A DNA stretch of 20,081 bases from Acholeplasmatales bacterium (GCA_900770055.1 CAAGJD010000216.1:1-20081); one strand, 5' to 3'. Numbered from the stretch's first letter, positions 1 to 7,804 are shown. Notes: a model not told the origin generated them from the letters alone. Program-made: numbers and translations.

Positions 1-354
1 GCCAAGTAATATTGATTCTGTAATCCTAATTTCTAATAATAATTGACTAATTAATACTACTCCTATTATTTCAAATGTTGCAGGTATAAAGGACATTAAT
101 ATTGCAGGTCTTCCTATTTTTTTTAAGGCATCAATATCTAAATTAAGTCCAGATCTTTTTAAAATAATAACTAAAGCTATTTGTCTAAGCTCACTAGATA
201 TAGTTAATATTTTATCATCTATAATACTTAAACAATATGGACCTATAATAAGTCCTAAAATAATCATACCAACTAATCCTGGTATTTTTATTTTTGATAA
301 TAAAAAGCCTATAATAAATCCTAATAATAAAATAATTCCAAAGCTTAAAATCAT
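1..354 (-). CDS. Cation:proton antiporter (CPA/Na_H_exchanger family), N-terminal part
   Basis: This gene runs off the left edge of the window; only the first 118 codons are present. The product is an inner-membrane antiporter of the CPA (Na_H_exchanger) superfamily. The visible part begins with a hydrophobic helix (MILSFGIILLLGFIIGFLL), followed by the family-like stretch IPGLVGMIILGLIIG, then LRQIALVIILKRSGLNLD and a further helix around residues 88-110 (AILMSFIPATFEIIGVVLI). The start is well supported: GGAGG lies 6 bases upstream of the ATG at 354. The gene sits directly behind a fluoride riboswitch and its terminator, which implies that fluoride switches it on. The usual riboswitch-linked fluoride exporters are CrcB/Fluc and CLC-F; antiporters of this general type are a less common partner. 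The family call is fairly sure. The ion carried (Na+, K+ or F-) cannot be read from this fragment. Confidence 0.85.
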   Translation of the reverse strand, partial: MILSFGIILLLGFIIGFLLSKIKIPGLVGMIILGLIIGPYCLSIIDDKILTISSELRQIALVIILKRSGLNLDIDALKKIGRPAILMSFIPATFEIIGVVLISQLLLEIRITESILLG

Positions 355-365
355 AAACTACCTCC

Positions 366-399
366 AAAAAAAACGCCAACACCAAAAAAGGTGTAGACG
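366..399 (-). terminator. Riboswitch-controlled intrinsic terminator
   Basis: Read on the minus strand, CGTCTACACC pairs with GGTGTTGGCG across a six-T loop, giving about nine pairs (one G-T) with a single T-T mismatch. Eight T residues follow, and then the GGAGG ribosome binding site of the antiporter. A terminator in the leader just before a ribosome binding site is the typical expression platform of a riboswitch. The 5' arm shares CGTCTAC with the aptamer, so ligand-bound aptamer and full terminator stem are mutually exclusive, which predicts an ON switch with ligand. Confidence 0.85.
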
Positions 400-450
400 T
401 CATCAGCTAAATAGCGGTTTTGTGTAAACACAAGGGAGATCATCATTCCC
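393..450 (-). promoter_or_regulatory. Fluoride riboswitch aptamer (crcB motif)
   Basis: Read on the minus strand, the leader has the fluoride aptamer layout. GGGA closes on TCCC around a loop containing ATGATGAT. A small variable hairpin follows (TTGTG-TTTA-CACAA). Next comes AACCGC, with GCT-ATTT-AGC forming the short stem, then TGATGACGTCTAC. GATG of the first loop can pair with CGTC of the 3' strand, giving the pseudoknot (with one G-T pair). AACCGC...GCTGATGA...CTAC is the most conserved part of the family. The aptamer begins at the predicted transcription start and overlaps the terminator. I recognised it by comparison with remembered crcB-motif sequences, not by a covariance search. Confidence 0.87.
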
Positions 451-451
451 A

Positions 452-486
452 ATTAATATTATATATTCTTAAACTATTAAATTCAA
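452..486 (-). promoter_or_regulatory. Sigma-A-type promoter for the fluoride riboswitch and antiporter
   Basis: On the minus strand a perfect -10 box TATAAT (463-458) lies 17 bp downstream of a -35-like TTGAAT (486-481). Transcription would start near 451, immediately before the GGG that opens the aptamer. The promoter sits between the methyltransferase stop codon and the riboswitch, so the antiporter can be transcribed separately from the genes upstream. Confidence 0.7.
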
Positions 487-499
487 GAAAAAGTACCTA

Positions 500-1255
500 T
501 TAAATTTTTCTTGCAATTATCATAAACCTGTGTTCTGTAGATTCAATATAGCCTTTTTCTTTTAAAATGTTATCTAATATTTCAAATTTATCTAAATTCT
601 TTTCAACACTGAAATCAATGAATTCCCATTTAATGATACTAGCAAAAAAGGCTATTGCACCTAAATCATAAAACTTAATTTTAGGATATTCTTCTTTTTT
701 ATATAATATTTCAAAGCCTAATGCCTCAAGTCTTTTTACTGATGCATCAAGTGTAACATCAGGAAACTGAATTTGATGTTGTTCATCAAAAAATCTAATT
801 AAATCTAAATTATTATAAGCTCCTACCTGCTGAGTAATAAATAGACCATTTTTCTTCAAAACTCTTTTTACTTCTGTTTCAAGATAGGATTCATGATGAT
901 TTAAAACTACATCATAATTATCATTTGCTACATTTACTAAGATATCATCCTGTAGAATAGGATAAACTTTAATACCAAGTGGTGCAAGTGTTTCTTGACA
1001 TAGCTTAATATTAGGTGGATATGCCTCAGTTACTGAGGTTTTATTATAAGGATGCTTAAAGCTTAAAAGTAATTCACCTCCACCTGTACCCATATCTAAT
1101 AATTCATCATCATTTTTTAGATATTCTTTTACAAATTCATTATAATTCCAGCTAAGCTTTTCATTTTCCCATCTATCCTTAAGGTAAGAAAAATCCCAGC
1201 CTTTAAAAGCATGTGCTTCTTCTTTTAATAAATATTCTTTTAATTCTTTTGTCAT
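500..1255 (-). CDS. Class I SAM-dependent methyltransferase
   Basis: A 251-residue soluble protein with a Rossmann-type methyltransferase fold. Motif I, the SAM-binding glycine loop, is ELLDMGTGGGE at about residues 51-61. The acidic end of strand 2 follows (VTEAYPP, about 75-81). Strand 4 and the strand-5 region read YDVVLNHHESY and VLKKNGLFITQQVG at about residues 115-145. The C-terminal third (about 170-251) varies in this superfamily and usually determines the substrate; I do not recognise it. GGGAGG lies 8 bases before the ATG. It is the last gene of a unit with the membrane protein and phosphoesterase upstream, separated from the former by 19 bases. The substrate could be a small molecule, lipid or nucleic acid, and nothing in the sequence decides this. 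Confidence 0.85.
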   Translation of the reverse strand: MTKELKEYLLKEEAHAFKGWDFSYLKDRWENEKLSWNYNEFVKEYLKNDDELLDMGTGGGELLLSFKHPYNKTSVTEAYPPNIKLCQETLAPLGIKVYPILQDDILVNVANDNYDVVLNHHESYLETEVKRVLKKNGLFITQQVGAYNNLDLIRFFDEQHQIQFPDVTLDASVKRLEALGFEILYKKEEYPKIKFYDLGAIAFFASIIKWEFIDFSVEKNLDKFEILDNILKEKGYIESTEHRFMIIARKI

Positions 1256-1274
1256 AATATTTACCTCCCAAAAA

Positions 1275-2225
1275 TTATTCAGTTTTTTTAATGGATGCTA
1301 TCAATTTAATTAATGGTCCAATAATAATACCAATAAAATATACTATTAAAAATATATTGAATGATGCCAAATAATCAATTGGCAATAATCCAAAGGAATT
1401 AAGATTAGGTGCCCATGGTGTAATAGTTACAGAAATAATATATATGATAAATATAATAATGTTTATTATTAGCATTATCAAATATGACTTAAATGAAATG
1501 ATTTTCTTACATTCATCTTTAATTTCATCCATAACAATTATTTCAAATAATAATTCTATCACTTGACAAGCAATAACAAAGAATAACATTGTATTATAGA
1601 ATATACCACCATTTGTAAAATCTACAACAAATGGATAATAACAAAGCATCGCAAAGCTACTTAATGATATCATATATAATACTATTTTAAATATTAATAA
1701 AGAAATATTAATTTTTGTTTTATTAATATTTGTAGTTCTATTATTTTGATAATATTTATTAATAAAAACACCAAATATTATTAAAGCTATACCAGTTAAT
1801 AAAATATCAAGTGGGAATAAAATAGAAGGATATCCTTCAACTAATGAATGATATTTTCCAAATAAAATACCAAATAAAACATAAATTATTATAATAAAAC
1901 CAAATATTATTGTAATAACACTATTATTTCTTAATGAATTTATATTATTTTTATAAGAATGTCTTATAGATATATTTAGATGTATTAACGCAATATTAAG
2001 TAAAATTATTGGTAGCATTCTAAATAGAACACTAAATGCTTGAAAATAGCTTCCACAAATTATAGAACCAATGATATTAGCAATATCAAATACAAATTCA
2101 TACATTACGAAGGAGTTAATAATAAAAATAATTGCTATTACAAACTTATAAAAAATACTTTTTTGTTTTTGCTCATTTGATAAAGTAGAATAAATTCTAT
2201 TTTCTTTTATGAAAGGATTAATCAT
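1275..2225 (-). CDS. Polytopic membrane protein of unknown family
   Basis: A 316-residue integral membrane protein that I do not recognise. Hydrophobicity suggests eight transmembrane helices, at roughly residues 25-50, 66-84, 101-123, 132-155, 173-198, 207-229, 243-265 and 282-308, with short polar loops and a lysine-rich C-terminal end. It is rich in Ile, Phe and Asn, as expected for an AT-rich genome. There are no obvious transport or enzyme motifs. The ATG lies inside the last codons of the upstream phosphoesterase gene (8-base overlap), and only a weak GATGGG precedes it, so translation is probably coupled to that gene. The methyltransferase follows 19 bases later. It may act together with the surface-anchored phosphoesterase, but that rests on gene arrangement only. 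Confidence 0.75.
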   Translation of the reverse strand: MINPFIKENRIYSTLSNEQKQKSIFYKFVIAIIFIINSFVMYEFVFDIANIIGSIICGSYFQAFSVLFRMLPIILLNIALIHLNISIRHSYKNNINSLRNNSVITIIFGFIIIIYVLFGILFGKYHSLVEGYPSILFPLDILLTGIALIIFGVFINKYYQNNRTTNINKTKINISLLIFKIVLYMISLSSFAMLCYYPFVVDFTNGGIFYNTMLFFVIACQVIELLFEIIVMDEIKDECKKIISFKSYLIMLIINIIIFIIYIISVTITPWAPNLNSFGLLPIDYLASFNIFLIVYFIGIIIGPLIKLIASIKKTE

Positions 2226-3336
2226 TATATTTTACCCATCTAACGAAATTTTCGTTAGTCCCTTCATTATAATATAAATGTTCTAAGTCAATAGTACCAT
2301 TATCATGTAAAGTTACTAAAGATGCACCTATTAAATCAAATTCTTCTCCTTCATTAATTATACTATTGATTTGATATGCATTTTCACCTTCAGATAATTC
2401 ATTGTAATTAATATTTTTATAATATAATTCTTTACCTGTTTTAACACCATATCCGTAAATTAAGCCATTTTTTGAAGTAAATGTTAGATCGTTATTATGA
2501 TCATGTCCCATAAAGGATGCGACTATATTATTTTCTTTAAACACTTCTTCTAATTTTAAAGCATCAGCACATTTAGATGATGATGGTCCTTCAAATTTAA
2601 AGAATTTAGCTGTATCCTTAGTTTCTTCTAATAATGAAGAAAAATCAATTCCTGGAATGTGATAATAAGCAAGAGAAGGTACATTATCTATATGTATTTT
2701 TGATAACCAATTTAATTGGTCTTTATTTATGTATTCATAAGTAAATTTTAAATCTAATCCTGATTCTCTATATGAAGCACCACTATCTATATGAAATATT
2801 TGCCATTTAACCTCGTTATTTTTTTCTAAATTTAAAACATAGTTACTTCTTCCAGATAAATTATCATTTAATACTTCATAATATAATGAATGCTTTGCTT
2901 CAACATATTTTTTCCTTAACCAAGAAGGATTATAGTTACCTTGATTATCATGATTGCCCCAGGTTGTAGCATATGGTATTTTAAATTCCTCAAGAATTTC
3001 TAATAGTGATTCTACTGTTTTAGTATTTGAAAGCATAAATGAATCACCAGTAATTTCAATTAAATCGATTTGATTATTTGTGTGTTTTTTAACTTCACTA
3101 ATTAAATTCTTAAGATATTTTTTTGATTCAATAATATCTGTACTAGTTGAAAAATGAATATCAGTTAATTGTAGGATTTTAAAGCCATCCTCGTAAGCAG
3201 GAATAATTGCTTTTTTATTTTCAATATTATTTAAAACATATTTATCTAAATTATTTTGATATTCTATTTTATTATCACATGATACTAATAATAAAGCACC
3301 TAAGGCTAAAAAGCTTGGTATAAGTATTTTTTTCAT
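2218..3336 (-). CDS. Lipoprotein calcineurin-like metallophosphoesterase
   Basis: A 372-residue phosphoesterase predicted to be lipid-anchored on the outer face of the membrane. The signal peptide ends in the lipobox LVSC, with Cys20 as the lipidated residue. All five metal-binding blocks of the calcineurin-like fold are visible: TDIH (Asp59, His61), TGDS (Asp98), GNHD (Asn128, His129), YYHIPG (His226) and GHDH (His278, His280). The protein is therefore probably an active two-metal hydrolase. The opening FKILQLTDIHFS resembles the Dcr2/purple-acid-phosphatase-like branch; the natural substrate is unknown. The ribosome binding site is weak (GGAATGG). The gene overlaps the downstream membrane protein gene by 8 bases and lies behind the terminator of the ABC operon, so it probably has its own promoter, which I could not place with confidence. 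Confidence 0.9.
   Translation of the reverse strand: MKKILIPSFLALGALLLVSCDNKIEYQNNLDKYVLNNIENKKAIIPAYEDGFKILQLTDIHFSTSTDIIESKKYLKNLISEVKKHTNNQIDLIEITGDSFMLSNTKTVESLLEILEEFKIPYATTWGNHDNQGNYNPSWLRKKYVEAKHSLYYEVLNDNLSGRSNYVLNLEKNNEVKWQIFHIDSGASYRESGLDLKFTYEYINKDQLNWLSKIHIDNVPSLAYYHIPGIDFSSLLEETKDTAKFFKFEGPSSSKCADALKLEEVFKENNIVASFMGHDHNNDLTFTSKNGLIYGYGVKTGKELYYKNINYNELSEGENAYQINSIINEGEEFDLIGASLVTLHDNGTIDLEHLYYNEGTNENFVRWVKYND
2240..2258. repeat. Perfect 9-bp inverted repeat near a gene overlap
   Basis: CTAACGAAA and TTTCGTTAG flank one central base, giving a near-perfect palindrome in the last codons of the phosphoesterase gene. It ends 15 bases before the start codon of the membrane protein gene. 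In RNA it could form a hairpin just upstream of the weak ribosome binding site. Its ends (CTAACG/CGTTAG) resemble the MarR operators at 7817 and 7870, but the spacing differs (9 bases instead of 3). Confidence 0.5.
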
Positions 3337-3410
3337 AAAACCATTCCATTTCTAGTTTATTTATAAAAATATGTTAGCATAATGCTTATAAATTTTCTAG
3401 ATTTTTGTCG

Positions 3411-3441
3411 AAAAAAAGAGGAAATCAGCTTGATTTCTTCT
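3411..3441 (-). terminator. Intrinsic terminator of the MarR-ABC exporter operon
   Basis: On the minus strand AGAAGAAATCA pairs with TGATTTCCTCT around the loop AGC, giving eleven positions with one A-C mismatch. Seven T residues follow. It begins 8 bases after the stop codon of the second ABC gene and separates that operon from the phosphoesterase unit. Confidence 0.85.
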
Positions 3442-3448
3442 AATTAAT

Positions 3449-5533
3449 CTATATAACTTGTTCGAATTGTGAATTATATAGTTCTGCATAAAAGCCATTT
3501 AAAGCTAAAAGCTCTTCATGGTTTCCTTGTTCAATAATATCACCATTTTTCATTACTAAGATAATATCAGCATTTTTAATTGTAGATAATCTATGAGCAA
3601 TAACAAATGAAGTTCTTCCTTTTGTTAATTCATCCATAGCCTTTTGAATTACTAGTTCTGTTCTTGTATCTACACTTGATGTAGCTTCATCTAAAATTAA
3701 TAGTGGGCTATCCTTAATCATCGCTCTAGCTATTGTTAGCTGTTGTTTTTGTCCTTCTGATAGACCAAGTGAGCTATCTAGCCTTGTATCATAGCCATCA
3801 CTTAAATTATTAATAAAATGATGTAAGCCTACTGAATCACAAACCTCATCTAATTTTTCATCTGGTACAGCTTTATTATTATAGATTAGATTTTCTCTAA
3901 TTGTTCCATCAAATAGCCATGTATCCTGTAAAATCATATCAAATAGGTTATGGATATTTTCTCTAGTAAGTGTTCTAACAGGAATATTATCAATTAATAT
4001 ATCGCCATAATAAGCTATTGCGAAATTATATTGATTATAATTATCTATTTCATCACCTGTTAATATTAAAATATCATAATCTATTTGCTTATCATCTACA
4101 ACAAGATTAAAATCTTGATTAAATTTCATTATGACATTTTTTGGTAATGATTCAAATTCATTAGTTTTAAATTCTGTTTTTTCATTATTAATAATAAGAA
4201 AACCATTATCATCAATTAATAATTGAGCTGACTTACCATTATCAAATATCTTATAATCAGTTAAGCTACCATTAATTATTAATCTTGGCTGTCTTATTTC
4301 ATAAAAACGCATTAATAAATTTACAATTGTTGTTTTACCTGCACCTGTAGGTCCTACAATGGCAACCTTTTGCCCAGCTTTTAGGCTAACATTAAAATTA
4401 CTAATTATTGTATTTTCATGCTCATAGGCAAATCTAACATTTCTAAATTCAACATTTCCTAAAGCTTTTTCTTCTAAAAGTAATGTTTTTTTATGACATT
4501 CATCTTTTATTTCCTTCATTTCTAAAAGCTCGAATACTCTTTTTGAAGCTGCAGATGTTTGTTGAATTGATCTCAATGATTGAGCAATAGTAGTAAGTGG
4601 TTGAGAAAATAATCTTGCATAAATAGTAAATGATACTATTGTACCAAAGGTTACAACATTACTTCCACCTAAAATTAAAGCAACACCAACAATGAATATT
4701 GCTGCATAAGATAGGTTACCTGCAAATCCCATAATTGGGTTCATAAGACCTGATAGGGCTTGAGATTTCCAGTTATTAATAAATAGCTTTTGGTTAATTT
4801 GACTGAATTTATCTCTTGATTCATCTTCTGCGTTATAAGCCTTAACAATTAGATGGTTAGTATATACCTCTTCGATATGACCGTTCATTTCACCTAAATT
4901 TTGTTGTCTTCTATTGAAGTATTTTTGAGAAATAGATAAAATGACAAACATTAAAATAAAGCCAATTATTGATGTACCAATAGTAACAAGTGCTAAAACC
5001 CAGTTAACTGTAAACATCATAATAATTACACCAAAGAATAATGTTACAGCATTAACTAAATTTGAAATAGTTGAACCAAATGTTTGTGAAATTGTATCAA
5101 CATCATTAGTTACTCTACTTAAAATATCACCACGTGTTGTAGTGTCAAAATATTGTAGTGGTAATCTATTTAATTTTTTATCTATATCATTACGAAGTCT
5201 TTTAGCTGTTTTTTGAGTTACACCAGCCATAATAAATTGTTGTGTGAAATTAGCTATTGCACCTGCAAGATATAGACATATAAGTAAAGTTGCAATTCCC
5301 ATAAGTGCAGTCATATCTATACCAGCTACAGATGATATACCTTTTGAAATGATATCCATTAGATCACTTATTTTATCTGGTCCTACTAGTGTAGTTATTG
5401 AACCTACAACTGCCAGTACAAGAGCAACAATAATAGCGGGAAAATAAGGTTTACAATATAAAAACAGCTTTTTAATTGATTTTAAGTCTGTTTTTTCACT
5501 TGTCATAGAAATTTCTCTTCTCATTTTTGGCAT
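3449..5533 (-). CDS. ABC exporter, catalytically competent half, with an unusual NBD insertion
   Basis: A 694-residue ABC exporter half-transporter: a six-helix membrane domain (about residues 25-325), then an ATP-binding domain. Key residues are intact: Walker A GPTGAGKT (394-401), Q-loop Gln536, signature LSEGQ (591-595), Walker B LLILDE with catalytic Glu616, and switch His647. About 95 extra residues (roughly 413-509) lie between FYEI, after the Walker A helix, and GDILIDNIP. In ordinary exporters these two segments are only a few residues apart, and the protein is about 100 residues longer than its partner. The start is set by AAAGGAGG, embedded in the last codons of the partner gene, which stops one base before this ATG. 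The two products surely form a heterodimer, with this subunit supplying the main catalytic residues. The substrate is probably a drug or toxic compound, inferred from the MarR regulator. Confidence 0.93.
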   Translation of the reverse strand: MPKMRREISMTSEKTDLKSIKKLFLYCKPYFPAIIVALVLAVVGSITTLVGPDKISDLMDIISKGISSVAGIDMTALMGIATLLICLYLAGAIANFTQQFIMAGVTQKTAKRLRNDIDKKLNRLPLQYFDTTTRGDILSRVTNDVDTISQTFGSTISNLVNAVTLFFGVIIMMFTVNWVLALVTIGTSIIGFILMFVILSISQKYFNRRQQNLGEMNGHIEEVYTNHLIVKAYNAEDESRDKFSQINQKLFINNWKSQALSGLMNPIMGFAGNLSYAAIFIVGVALILGGSNVVTFGTIVSFTIYARLFSQPLTTIAQSLRSIQQTSAASKRVFELLEMKEIKDECHKKTLLLEEKALGNVEFRNVRFAYEHENTIISNFNVSLKAGQKVAIVGPTGAGKTTIVNLLMRFYEIRQPRLIINGSLTDYKIFDNGKSAQLLIDDNGFLIINNEKTEFKTNEFESLPKNVIMKFNQDFNLVVDDKQIDYDILILTGDEIDNYNQYNFAIAYYGDILIDNIPVRTLTRENIHNLFDMILQDTWLFDGTIRENLIYNNKAVPDEKLDEVCDSVGLHHFINNLSDGYDTRLDSSLGLSEGQKQQLTIARAMIKDSPLLILDEATSSVDTRTELVIQKAMDELTKGRTSFVIAHRLSTIKNADIILVMKNGDIIEQGNHEELLALNGFYAELYNSQFEQVI

Positions 5534-5534
5534 A

Positions 5535-7298
5535 TTATAATTCCTCCTTTGATAATTGTGATAAAGCTATTTCTTTATAAACAGCACAATTTTCTAATAG
5601 TTCATTATGCTTTCCAATTCCAGCAATATGTCCATCTTCAAGTACAATTATTTGATCAGCATCCTTAATAGTACCGATTCTTTGAGCAACAATAATAATT
5701 GTTTTATCGCGATAGTTTTCTTTAATTGCCTTTCTAATAAGCATATCAGTTTTATAATCTAGCGCAGAGAAGGTATCATCAAAAATCATTATTTCTGAAT
5801 CTTTATATAAAGTTCTTGCAATTGATATTCTTTGCTTTTGACCACCAGAGAAATTTGTTCCACCCTGAGCTACCTCTTGATTAATTCCATCCTGATGCTC
5901 TAAAATAAATAAAGATTGTGATAGCTCTAAAGAATTAATAATCTTTTCTTCATCTATTTCTTTAGCACCATATGTGATATTATCCTTCACAGTTCCTTTA
6001 AATAATGCTGCCTTTTGTGATGAATAACTAATTTTTTCTCTTAATTCTTCTTGTTTGTAGTCCTTCACATTGATTCCATCAATTAACACTTCTCCTTCAG
6101 TAGCATCATAAAAGCGTGGTAATAGATTTACTAAAGTTGTCTTAGAGCTTCCTGTCGCACCAATAATAGCTAGTGTTTGCCCCTTTGTAACCTTAAATGA
6201 TATATTATTTAAGGCCTTTTCTTTTTCATGATTATCAGGATAAACAAAAGAAACATTTCTAAATTCAATTTCACCCTCAACATTAGATTCGCTACTTAGA
6301 TTACCTGAATTGATTGAAGGTTCAGTTTTTAAAACTTCAGAAATTCTTTTTGCAGAAACTAATGTTCTTGGTAGAATTATAAAAATCATTACAAGCATCA
6401 TAAATGACATAATAACCTGCATAGCTATTTGTGAAAATGCAGTCATACTACCAATAACTTCAACTCTTTCATTTAATGCTTCAATTCCAGTTAAGGCTAT
6501 ATCATTGATTAATAATGCTCCAATCCAATAGATAATTAAAATAAGTCCATTCATGGAAAGTGTTAATATTGGTAATAAAATACCCATAGTTCGTGATGTA
6601 AATAAGTTATTGCTTGTAATTTCATCATTAACCTTAGAAAATTTATTTTCTTGGTATTCTTCTGCATTATATGCTCTTACAACTCTTACACCAGTTACAT
6701 TTTCTCTTGTAACATTATTTAGCTCATCTGTTAATCTTTGGATTTTTTTAAATCTCGGAAGACAAACAGAAACTAAGATAGCGATACAGATTACAATAAT
6801 AATAACAACAATCAATACTGCAATAGTCCACTTAATATTGGCTGAAGATATTTTTAAAATAGCCCATATAGCCATAATAGGAGCCTTAAATAATAACATT
6901 ATTCCCATAGCCATAAAATTTTGTAATTGAACAACATCATTTGTAGTTCTTGTAATTAAGCTTGGAACTGAAAATTGATTCATCTCAGCATTAGAAAAAT
7001 CTGTAATCTTATTAAATAGCTTTTCTCTAATAGTCATTGAAAATGAGCTTGCTACCATTGAAATAAGAAAAGAACATACTATAGCCGATATTAAGCTACC
7101 TAAAGCACATAATAGCATTAATCCACCATTTTTCCAAACATCATTCATGTTAGTAGTTTCACTTTGCACTAGTTTTGTAAGCTCACTTGTATAATCTGGC
7201 ATTTTCAATTCAAGAAACACCTGTAATACTATTAAAGCTACACTAATTAATATTATTAGCCAATCTTTCTTTTTTAAATTTTTTAATAAACTAATCAT
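5535..7298 (-). CDS. ABC exporter, degenerate-site half of the heterodimer
   Basis: A 587-residue half-transporter with an N-terminal six-helix membrane domain (about residues 14-325) and a C-terminal ATPase domain. Walker A is GATGSSKT (380-387), the Q-loop residue is Gln428 and the signature is FSGGQ (483-487). Two catalytic positions are altered. Walker B ends IFDD, placing Asp508 where the catalytic Glu should be, and the switch His is replaced by Gln539 (VAQRIGT). This is the classic pattern of the degenerate-site subunit in heterodimeric exporters of the BmrCD, TM287/288 and LmrCD type. Its intact signature motif would complete the competent site held by the partner's Walker motifs. A strong AAGGAGGG precedes the ATG. 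The gene lies 55 bases after marR and ends one base before the partner's start. Confidence 0.93.
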   Translation of the reverse strand: MISLLKNLKKKDWLIILISVALIVLQVFLELKMPDYTSELTKLVQSETTNMNDVWKNGGLMLLCALGSLISAIVCSFLISMVASSFSMTIREKLFNKITDFSNAEMNQFSVPSLITRTTNDVVQLQNFMAMGIMLLFKAPIMAIWAILKISSANIKWTIAVLIVVIIIVICIAILVSVCLPRFKKIQRLTDELNNVTRENVTGVRVVRAYNAEEYQENKFSKVNDEITSNNLFTSRTMGILLPILTLSMNGLILIIYWIGALLINDIALTGIEALNERVEVIGSMTAFSQIAMQVIMSFMMLVMIFIILPRTLVSAKRISEVLKTEPSINSGNLSSESNVEGEIEFRNVSFVYPDNHEKEKALNNISFKVTKGQTLAIIGATGSSKTTLVNLLPRFYDATEGEVLIDGINVKDYKQEELREKISYSSQKAALFKGTVKDNITYGAKEIDEEKIINSLELSQSLFILEHQDGINQEVAQGGTNFSGGQKQRISIARTLYKDSEIMIFDDTFSALDYKTDMLIRKAIKENYRDKTIIIVAQRIGTIKDADQIIVLEDGHIAGIGKHNELLENCAVYKEIALSQLSKEEL

Positions 7299-7353
7299 CT
7301 AATCCCTCCTTATATATTTTTAGAATAATTAATCATTTTTAGTAATGAATAAA

Positions 7354-7800
7354 TTATTCAATACTAAAATTACTTAAATCGATTTCAGACATTGCAAGCT
7401 TAATTTGATAAGAAATATTAATTAACTCTAATAGAGTGTCATATCCAACCCTATCAATAATTTCCATAACAATATTAATTATTGTATCCTTACATTTTTC
7501 TAAGTAGCTTTCTCCCTTTTTAGTTAACACTACTACTGTTTTTCTTGCATCAGTTTTTGAATGACTCTTAATAATTAGTCCCTTCTTCTCCATTGAATTT
7601 AATATTTTAGCCATTCTTGCGGTAGACACATTTAAAGCATTAGATAAATCTTGTGATATTACCTCAGTTTTTTTATGATGTAAATAGCCAATAACAAAAT
7701 TTATTCCCTTATCAAATTTATCAATTTTTTCAAAAAGCATTGGTGGTCTACTTTTTTTAAATTCTTCTAAAAGCTTTATTGCCTGTTCTCTTTTTTCCAT
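7354..7800 (-). CDS. MarR-family transcriptional repressor
   Basis: A 148-residue winged-helix regulator, the first gene of the exporter operon. The DNA-binding region covers about residues 49-93: helix-turn-helix SQDLSNALNVSTARMAKILN, then the wing with DARKTVVVLT, the MarR version of the usual DRR motif. Long helices at both ends form the dimer interface. I chose the ATG at 7800 because GGAGGG stands 4 bases before it. An in-frame ATG at 7812 would add four residues (MEGN) but would place that ribosome binding site inside the coding region. The promoter carries two copies of one palindrome, so the protein very likely represses itself and the two ABC genes, and releases on binding a compound that the pump exports. 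The ligand is unknown. Confidence 0.93.
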   Translation of the reverse strand: MEKREQAIKLLEEFKKSRPPMLFEKIDKFDKGINFVIGYLHHKKTEVISQDLSNALNVSTARMAKILNSMEKKGLIIKSHSKTDARKTVVVLTKKGESYLEKCKDTIINIVMEIIDRVGYDTLLELINISYQIKLAMSEIDLSNFSIE

Positions 7801-7804
7801 ATTA

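Noticed and set aside
215..403. A 62-codon minus-strand open frame starting in the riboswitch terminator.
   Set aside because: It overlaps the antiporter gene in another frame, starts inside the terminator stem and has no ribosome binding site. The antiporter frame has a family match and a strong GGAGG.
2240..2258. Third MarR operator, because its ends read CTAACG and CGTTAG.
   Set aside because: The half-sites are 9 bases apart instead of 3, and the site is inside a coding region far from any promoter.
3337..3410. Possible promoter for the phosphoesterase unit (TATAAG or TATAAA as -10 boxes).
   Set aside because: No acceptable -35 box lies at 16-18 bp from either; in such AT-rich sequence isolated -10-like hexamers are expected by chance. 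A promoter probably exists here but I cannot place it.
4941..6930. Several plus-strand open frames of 67-125 codons antisense to the two ABC genes.
   Set aside because: They lie opposite well-supported coding sequence, lack ribosome binding sites and resemble nothing known; they are by-products of codon bias.
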